A stretch of DNA of 64,000 nucleotides, from NCBI RefSeq assembly GCF_022458985.1, contig NC_061781.1, positions 10,567,501 to 10,631,500 of the forward strand, read 5' to 3'. This document shows, one piece after another, positions 56,601 to 64,000 of the stretch; the stretch's first letter is position 1; each line of letters opens with the position of its first letter. A program made the position numbers and the translations under genes. The stretch is from Mugil cephalus. Its lineage: Eukaryota > Chordata > Actinopteri > Mugiliformes > Mugilidae. A model generated the notes under the pieces. It worked only from the letters and a program-made list of their open reading frames with translations. It had not been told where the DNA came from and searched no databases.

Positions 56601-56917
56601 GATGCTAACAGGCATCCCACTGGCAGCCCTGGAGAATCACCACAGGCACTTCCACTGCAGGAAGGAGAACACTAAAAAATACACAAACACAGACATGGAA
56701 GCTGAATAAAAGTGAGTTAATTTGTCTTATTATAAAATGACCAAAGGGGAAAAATGGGATTTAGGAAATGTTGCAAATGTAGAGGTGGGTTTTAATTAAA
56801 GTTTAAACAGTGGATGCTATGTGCTGTAATAAAGATCTTCAATCAAAACACTAACGTTTTCACATGCATGTGTTTATTTCGTATGGGCTCAAGTTCAAAG
56901 TTACACTTACATGTGCA
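53653..56917. other. vgll3 downstream spacer
   Basis: AT-rich with GTT/T runs at 55760-55795 and one complete MITE at 55677-55851. No gene is supported. Confidence 0.55.
55677..55851. mobile_element. 175-bp MITE (GTTAGC...GCTAAC)
   Basis: Left end GTTAGCGTAATAGCATAATTG; right end reverse-complemented, GTTAGCCTAATAGCATATTTG. These inverted repeats match over about 20 bp with two or three differences. The interior has a (GTT)n run. A partial relative lies at 39867-39960. No target duplication is certain. Confidence 0.6.
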
Positions 56918-57398
56918 ACGATCCGGCATAATATTATGACCACCTTCCTAATATTGTGTAGGTCTCTCTTGTGCCTCCAAAGCAGTTGTGACTCATTAGT
57001 GAATGGATATGGACCTTCTGAGGGTGTCCTGTGGTGTGCAGTAACACATGTCACTAGTGGGGGGCCTTTTGGGTCCTACGGGTTGAGGGGAGGGGCCTCT
57101 GTGGATCATCCCACAGATACTTGATCAGTTTGGGATCTAGTGAATTTGGAGGCCAGGTCAACACCTTGTGCTGTTTTTCATGTTTTTTGAGTTGTTCCTA
57201 AACTGTTTTTGTATATGTGTGTGTCAGGATTCACCCTGCTGGGTATGTCTCCCACCATCAAAGAGTGTCATTACTATGGGGTGGGGGCGTCTGGTCTGGC
57301 CTAGGTGGGTACTATGTGTCTAAGTAACATCCACATGAATACCAGGTCCAAAAGTTTCCCAGCAGAACATCAGTGGTCACAATGTTATGGCTGATTGG
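56918..57398 (+). mobile_element. Family T element, copy 3
   Basis: Same orientation as copy 1 and the longest copy. Begins 'gatccggcataatattatga', passes through 'gatcatcccacagatacttg' and 'ggtcaacaccttgtgctgtt', and ends 'cacaatgttatggctgattg'. It is immediately followed by a (CA)n tract. Confidence 0.72.
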
Positions 57399-57421
57399 TG
57401 ATCACCCAAACCAAGCTCTTC

Positions 57422-57463
<42 letters not shown>
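57422..57463 (+). repeat. (CA)20 microsatellite
   Basis: About 42 bp of CA, starting some 25 bp after the end of the family T copy. Confidence 0.92.
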
Positions 57464-57465
<2 letters not shown>

Positions 57466-59703
57466 CGTCACTGGACCTTGACAAAAGATACTAAATGAGA
57501 AAAACATAAACTCAGAGCCAATCTGTGGCTATGGATACTCATGTCCTCATTGCCATGATTACTTCTTCTATGACCACCCTCTGCCTTTTCTGTGGCTGGG
57601 AATTGCATTTATTTTGAGAAATGAAGAGAAATGGTTTTATTTTCTCTTTTATTCACCTGGAATTCACATGTTCTGCTGACTTGGTGAGCACTGTTTGAAT
57701 CGTTTACAGTGCGGACTAGACTCCTGTTGCCCTCTGAACCTCTGTATGTCCATAATACGTAATTTCCTTATTAATTTATTTCTTCTTTGCATCCAGTCCA
57801 GTTCTCAGGTATATAGAGGCAGGTTTTTAAACTACGAGATTAGAGTTTCCTTGACATTGAACCCCGAGTTACAGGGGCGACCACTGCTGTGTGCTTTTGT
57901 GAATGAATGGGTAGGCGTGCCATTGTGAGTACACCCAAGTAGAGTACCAAAAAGTTAGTGCTATTTAAATGTATTGCGGTTTTATAAACATTCACATATC
58001 TTTCCAATAACTTGAAGTGGTAGTTTGTTTGCATGTGATATTTAAAAGTGTTAAAACACCTGTATTGAAAGGCATCCTTCATTTAAAAGGTATGGAAACA
58101 GAACACAATACAAGCTAGCATTGTTCAGACAATAAGAAGCTATTGAGCAAAAATATCATTTTGAGGATATTTCTTGGACAGAGTGTGAATGAACCGAATT
58201 GAATTCAATAGAATTAAATCGAATTGAACTGAATAACAAGCGAAGAACAGATAGAGAACATATGTTTAGAGTAGCAGGGCTGCAGCGAGCCGTGCTCCAT
58301 GAAAAGAGATGAAAAGAGAGAGCGAAAGAGCGAAAGCTGATCAGTCATAACACGGCCCAGCTACACATTCCAGAGTAATTGAGCGGATGATTAGTCTCAC
58401 AATCAGCAGCACAACACCAGCTGTCTGAAACACAAATCTATATAAATATAGAGATCAGGGCGGAGGAGAGAGGGGCTTAAATAAAAATGATAAAGGCAAG
58501 TAAAAGAGGCATGCGGCAGTCATGATCCCTCTTCACACCCGTCGCGCCTTCTCCCTCTGGCTCAAACTTTTCCTTCCGAGCGGCTTTTTCTCACTTCAGT
58601 CCAGTGCCTACAAATCACTGGGGTAATCAGAGCTAATTTGCCCTCCTTGCACAAGCATTAAGGGTGTTAGGGGTATTAGTAAAAGGCTCAGCTTTCACCC
58701 CTCTGTTTCTGTCAACAGTGCAGCCTAATGAAGCGTGCTGGGACTGTCACAGAACACTTGTCCCGCTGATTAGTCTTGATTCACCAGCTCTTCTGTGTTT
58801 TACATGATACCTGATTCCTCTTTAATACACAATGTTGAACACCCAAGGAGAGGTCCTCCTTCTCAAGTATTAGTGGTATCAGTATCAGATCGATGTTTGC
58901 TATTAAAGTAAAAAGTTGCTTCTGAGCCGCTGCTTATTTACTTAATGCTGCCGCTCCAGCGAACAAATGGTGTTGTGGATGATCAAACCTGAAAACTCTT
59001 TAAGCTTTCTAATCAAATTTAGACTAGATTACATCATTACGGTTTCATCTAATTGAGTTTAGAGCAGATTAAACTATAACGACAGCAGCGAGGAGAGAGG
59101 GTCAGAGAGAGAAAGCAACATGAATATGTTAATGCTGGAAAACAACTGTGTCTTTTCTATTCCCACGCTGCTGCACCCCCAATGCCTGATCTTATACTAC
59201 AATATATATATTATGCTATCAACACCTGCTTCCATTTGGGAAAACCTCGACAGGAGACGTCTTGCGGTTTTGCTTTTGCCAACAAAATTCTGCTTCATAC
59301 TTTTCAACTTTCGCTAATTCATTCCGCTAATCTGTTCAGTGGGAAAATGTGAGCGTCTCATAACCGGCGTAAACACTCGATGAGATGAGTTCTCCTCTCT
59401 AGAAATCCTTTTTTGTCTACACATGTTTGCCCCACGTGTGACGTGACGTTGTTGTTCAACTCTCTCAAGGGCCTGAACGAAGCCAGAATCGACGCTGGCA
59501 GCCCTGATTGACTGTGCGTCAGACTTGGTTATCGTCATCTATTGAATGAATTGAGGGTTATTAACAAAGTTGGAGAAAAAAACAAATCTTTTTCTTATTC
59601 CGTTTATTTATTTGCAGACTTGACACTCCACAGCTGAGCACGTTGTACAAATCAAAAAGTGTTCTTATGACTGATGTTTTGGGACACGTAAGCATACTCA
59701 CCT
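57464..59703. other. Spacer with possible conserved non-coding DNA
   Basis: No gene seen. The segment at about 58340-58800 reads as low-repeat, homeodomain-word-rich DNA (for example ggggtaatcagagctaattt) and is a candidate conserved element. An unusual GAATTGAA word cluster lies at about 58195-58235. Confidence 0.45.
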
Positions 59704-60070
59704 GTCAGCCACAACATTATGACCACTGACATCTTGTGACAACTCAACTTCTGTTGGGAAACTTTTGGACTTGACATTTGTGTGCTTGTTGCCTAGACAC
59801 GTACCACCCACCTAGACCAGACCAAACACCCCCACCTCATTGCAATGACACTCCTTGATGGCATCGGCCATCCCCAGCAGGATGCAGCCTGACACAGACA
59901 CACAAAAACAGTTTAGGAACAACTCAAGAAAAATACAGCACAAGGTGTTGACCTGGTCTCCAAATTCACTCGATCCCAAACTGATCAATCATCTGTGGGA
60001 TGATCCCCGGAGGACCCTCCCCTTCAGAACTGTACTAGCAAGGTGGTCATAATGTTATGCCGGATTGGCA
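59704..60070 (-). mobile_element. Family T element, copy 4
   Basis: Opposite orientation to copies 1 and 3. Begins 'cagccacaacattatgacca', contains 'acctagaccagaccaaacac' and 'gcacaaggtgttgacctggt', and ends 'aggtggtcataatgttatgc'. Its two ends are clear inverted repeats of each other. Confidence 0.75.
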
Positions 60071-63000
60071 TTCGTAAACCAAACTTCAGATTTTGGTCAT
60101 GATAACTGATCCACATTTTCCTGAGCAGTTAACTCCTCCGGTTGCCAGGATGAGTAGATGAATGAGACATTACACCAAAGTGGTGAAGTTGCTCGCCAGA
60201 AAACCAAAACAATGCGGTGAAAGATGATTAAAGGGTTAGCAATGTTAAGGGAAGCTGAGAGGTCAGGTGCTATTATGTAGTAATTTGACATGAGCAGATA
60301 GAAATTGTGAGTTACAGCAGATTGAAATGCTTTAAAGTTACCTTGCTTTCATTTCTTATGTGTCGTTCTTATGGAGCAGCGAGTTGACTGAATTTGAAAA
60401 ATAAGTAGACAGGTCCGGGCGCGGGTTTGTGTAAGAAAGCAAACTATCATGCATCACCCTGTTAAAGACGTCAGCACTCGTAACTGTTTTGTTTTGCTGC
60501 AGAAAATGGAATTTGTTGAGCAATTGCTTGAGTGTGGCTTAGCCTTTATCACTTCACGATGTTTAATTAGAACCCAGAGAAAAGACAAAAAAGAAGTAGA
60601 AGAAGAAGAAGAAAAAAAAAAGCTGATCTGAGATGTGTACTCCCATATGGCACGAGGGTGGGATTGTTTGCACGGGTCCATGAGCCCAAGCATGACGTGC
60701 GCCGGGTCTGCTTGGGCTCCGAGAGCCGAGGCAAGGCTGTTAAATCAAAAATCAATACACAGTTTCACCACAGGAAAAGATCAACATTTATGCCTGTTTA
60801 CAATGTACAGCAAGAACGTCCGCCCGTAACACAGGCCAGCCACATTCCTCTGTATGCCCACACACAGAGCAGCAAAAATACATTGCGATGCCTGTTCAGG
60901 TTTCTGGAGATAAAGCCTTGATAGGGTTTATTTCTGTTCAAAATGAGGAACATTACAATAACAAATACTGATGGAAGGAGTAAAGGGTCACAGGGTGGTT
61001 TGACAACACATATTACCAGTGAGTGGGATCCTAGCACAACTGGAACTGCTAGAAAACAGCATGGAGCTCAGTCTGTTGGGCGTATGAAGATTATATTATG
61101 ATTATAAAGATTGTTCTCACTGTCTGTTGCCAATTCAGTTCAACTCAACAAAAATGAATCTCGTTTCAGAGAGGGGAGGCGTTCCATTCATAAAGGCCGA
61201 AGTAGCTGCAGCAGCAGTGGGCTGTATCTGTCAGCTCCGCTCCGGGTAACGTGCCAGTAACCACAGAGGCCAGTACATAGCTGTCATTCCTCTGCTCACT
61301 GAAAGCACATTTAGCAACCAACACCTGTTTCCCCTGCTCAGTCTCCACTGTGGGCTGCTCCACTACAGCGCTGCCTGCGTCTGGAGGAGCTGAGATTTTA
61401 ACTCATACATACTTTGATACAGCTATTTGTGGAATGTGGCTAAGAGAGTATTTTCATTGCCAACTCTTACAGCGGTAGTTAGCCCGTTCCAAGCTGCGTC
61501 AACAACAAATTCAACATTTACAGAATGTTCATTTCTCTCTAGAAGCTGCATGTCGTTCTTATAAATCTGGGTTAACAGCTCTCTATATATGGAGAGCTCG
61601 GGGTTTTTGTTTTATTTGCAAAGAATTTAGAGGGGTAGCAAATAACAGAAAATGTCAGCTTGGGCAATTAGCAGTAATTCAGAGACAATACATCTTTTTT
61701 TTTTTCTTTTTTTTTTTTTTTTATTACCCACTGCTGTTGGCTAGGCTAGTTAGCTGGTGTCTTCTTGTTGGTTGCTAGTTGGCTGCTAGCCCGCTGGTTG
61801 TTTCTTTTTTCAGCTGGACTGGGCTTATAAATGTGTTTTGCCTCGGATCTTGGCACGAAGGATTTTACCATCTCATTGTGTAATAATGAATGAATTGTTG
61901 CGTTTGTCCTGGCGAATGACATTTTGTATTTTTCAAGCAACCATAAAATTGATCCCTTCAGCATTAACACCTAATATGATTATGGAACAATAGAATAGAA
62001 ACAGTAACAATAGAAACAAACAGGAACAACTGTCCAAGGACTTAAACAGGATACGACTGATTCATAAACACAGGAGGAATGTGCACCATTTAAGAGGCAG
62101 ACTGACGGTTTGACATTTGCTTTTTAATGAAGGCTCTAATCAGCCAATTACATTGACTATTTGGATGATATTTCAGCGTTTCACACACCATCCCCTTCAA
62201 ATTAGCTCTGCAAATTGATTCAGCTTATTCATAATGCCCTCAAGATATGGCAAATCACACTTTAGTGGAATGAAGCTCTCTTTATATACCGGAGAGGTCA
62301 GAGGTCATAGTCGCCTTGATCAGTTCAACAGGATGGACCTTGAATGAGAGATTTATTGTCGGTCCATTGGTTGAAGGACCTCTTCTAGTGGAACTTCTGT
62401 TTCAGTGATCCTATGGAGTGATTAGTGCTTTTAATACTTAAATCTCCTATGCCTTCACACCAACCCCAGCAGAAAAACACATTTTGTGTTGTGGGTACAG
62501 AAGGTATATGACCAACAATATCACTTACCTTTCAGATTGGACCTGACTACGTTTTATATTTGTTTGAGTCTGTCCAAAAGCTGTGATTTAAAGACAATTC
62601 TTAAGCATTTAATCAAACAGGATGACAGTTAAATGTAAATGTAACATGTGCCAAATAATCAATGTCCTATATATGCTGGAAATGGCTCTAAATCTGTGGA
62701 ATTGCACACATTCCTTCCGCATTCATGTGTTTTATTCTTACACTATAAGTTGAAAACAACACTCAGCAGTAAGCGAACCCTTGCTCTGCCAACTGCCTGT
62801 CAATCACCCCTAGCCTCTGCTATGCGACGCAACCTGCTGCCACTGTCCCATGCTGCCCATAATGACCATACCACACATACCAGAGCCACAGAGGGGCATT
62901 CCTCGACCACTGACCCAGATTGTTTGTTAACTTTGTATGTGCCACAGGAACCAGATTTCCACTCAGGGCTGGAATAACAAATGGTTTCCAAAGGGAGATC

Positions 63001-64000
63001 ACGTGCAGCAGCACACAATGCACTTAATGGGTCTTTATAGAGGATAAGGTTAATGTGTGTAAACAAAGACTGAGGACATGTGACAATGCCTGTGTTAGAT
63101 TATTTTCTGTGTCTAAGCCTTTGTCAAAGCATAAATATGTAGAAATCATTAAGGGACACATGGCCAGAGGAATTTATACTGCCTTATGTCTTTAGGCCTC
63201 ATTAGTGTAACAATGTTCTTCTGATATCGACATTTAAAGAGATCCAGTCAACTTAATTCCATTTTCATCAAACAGCAGATAATTCAAACACAAAAAGCAA
63301 GGGGGAAAGTCGAGGCTGTGAGCTTATGGTTAAACTCTTATGGTAAAGCATAAAAAGCAAGGCCAGCTCTCTTTAACCCTTATACTGTTTTCCTGCAATG
63401 GATCAAGGTTCAAGGATCCAAGGTTTCAGACACTGTTGCAGCCAGTTTGTGGTAGTCTGTCATTGTGTTCTTGGTTAGCATTAGGTTAATTTCCAAATTT
63501 GTTGGCCATTAACTGGCTATTAAAACATTTAGGACCAAAAAGTTGTGCAATAGGCACAATACCTTTGAAGACAGTGCAGACATCCTGTTTGTGACAAGCT
63601 AAATTGGAACTGCTGCAGGTACTGGAGGTAGAGGGCATACATCAGCTCAGGTAACTTGACCAAAGCAACTTGAACTGAATGCAGCTAATTCTGCACATTT
63701 TCTATAGCTTTTCTTCTTTAAAGAACTCCTTTGGAACATTAGTTCTTTACTAATCAGTTGTGGCACAGATGTTCAGTTGTCCAGACCAATTATATTCCGT
63801 ATATTGTAGCAACCAATAATGATCAATTAAAAACACTTTACTGTATTTATTATGCAAAATAGAATTACACCAACAACACACTCACTTTGCAGACCAGTAA
63901 TATAGAACTTTAGATTTCTTCTCCAAATAACAAACCATGGTTTTTGAGGTCGCAGCCTGAGTCCTGTTTGCCCTGTATCCCTGTGTGTCCGTTTGATCAT
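60071..64000. other. Gene-free right flank
   Basis: AT-rich spacer. It contains a GAA-rich purine patch (60590-60620), a long T-rich run (61690-61722) and no supportable exon. The minus-strand frame 61166-61363 is coherent for 65 codons but I find no domain, splice partner or homology that I recognise. Confidence 0.5.

Noticed and set aside
61166..61363. 65-codon minus-strand frame MEQPTVETEQGKQVL
   Set aside because: It looks mildly protein-like, but I find no known domain, no splice partner, and flanks typical of old repeats.

Overview
This window is vertebrate nuclear DNA, almost certainly from a ray-finned (teleost, probably percomorph-type) fish. It holds split genes with GT-AG introns, many (CA)n and (GAAA)n microsatellites, and short non-autonomous Tc1/mariner-, hAT- and SINE-like repeats typical of fish. 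There are no operons, CRISPR arrays or bacterial genes. Most open frames longer than 60 codons are chance or repeat-derived; the real coding content had to be assembled exon by exon.

Three protein-coding genes were assembled completely, with every intron phase consistent: pou1f1 (Pit-1; + strand, 7 coding exons, 17278-26384, 374 aa), chmp2b (- strand, 6 coding exons, 29773-37897, 215 aa) and vgll3 (+ strand, 4 coding exons, 50327-52553, 352 aa). Their order and relative orientation (pou1f1 and chmp2b tail to tail, chmp2b and vgll3 head to head) match the human POU1F1-CHMP2B-VGLL3 block as I know it, so this is an ancient syntenic cluster. The three genes do not share a pathway. Pit-1 is the pituitary POU-homeodomain activator of growth hormone, prolactin and TSH-beta genes. 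CHMP2B is an ESCRT-III membrane-remodelling subunit. VGLL3 is a TEAD co-factor linked to adiposity and to age at maturity in salmon.

Layout. 1-13255 is gene-poor. It has one intact, unrecognised 275-codon frame (3821-4648) followed by a diverged tandem repeat, plus two hAT-like elements, one with a good 8-bp target duplication. 13256-14222 is a Tc1/mariner-derived element with a broken transposase on the minus strand and a 24-bp telomere-type (CCCTAA)4 run. 14223-17277 holds microsatellites, two phase-compatible exon-like segments of unknown origin, and the probable pou1f1 promoter. 17278-26384 is pou1f1. 26385-29772 is the convergent spacer with a local duplication of about 130 bp. 29773-37897 is chmp2b, with a CRE/E-box promoter just upstream. 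37898-50326 is a long spacer containing a nearly complete palindrome of about 353 bp. 50327-53140 is vgll3 with its 3' UTR. 53141-64000 is gene-free and contains three of the four copies of one inverted-repeat transposon family.

Nothing here amounts to a new multi-gene system. The points most worth a second look are the unrecognised 3821-4648 frame, the 41480-41832 palindrome, the sense/antisense duplication between pou1f1 and chmp2b, the fixed extra Pit-1 segments, the upstream exon pair, and the vgll3 glutamine tract.
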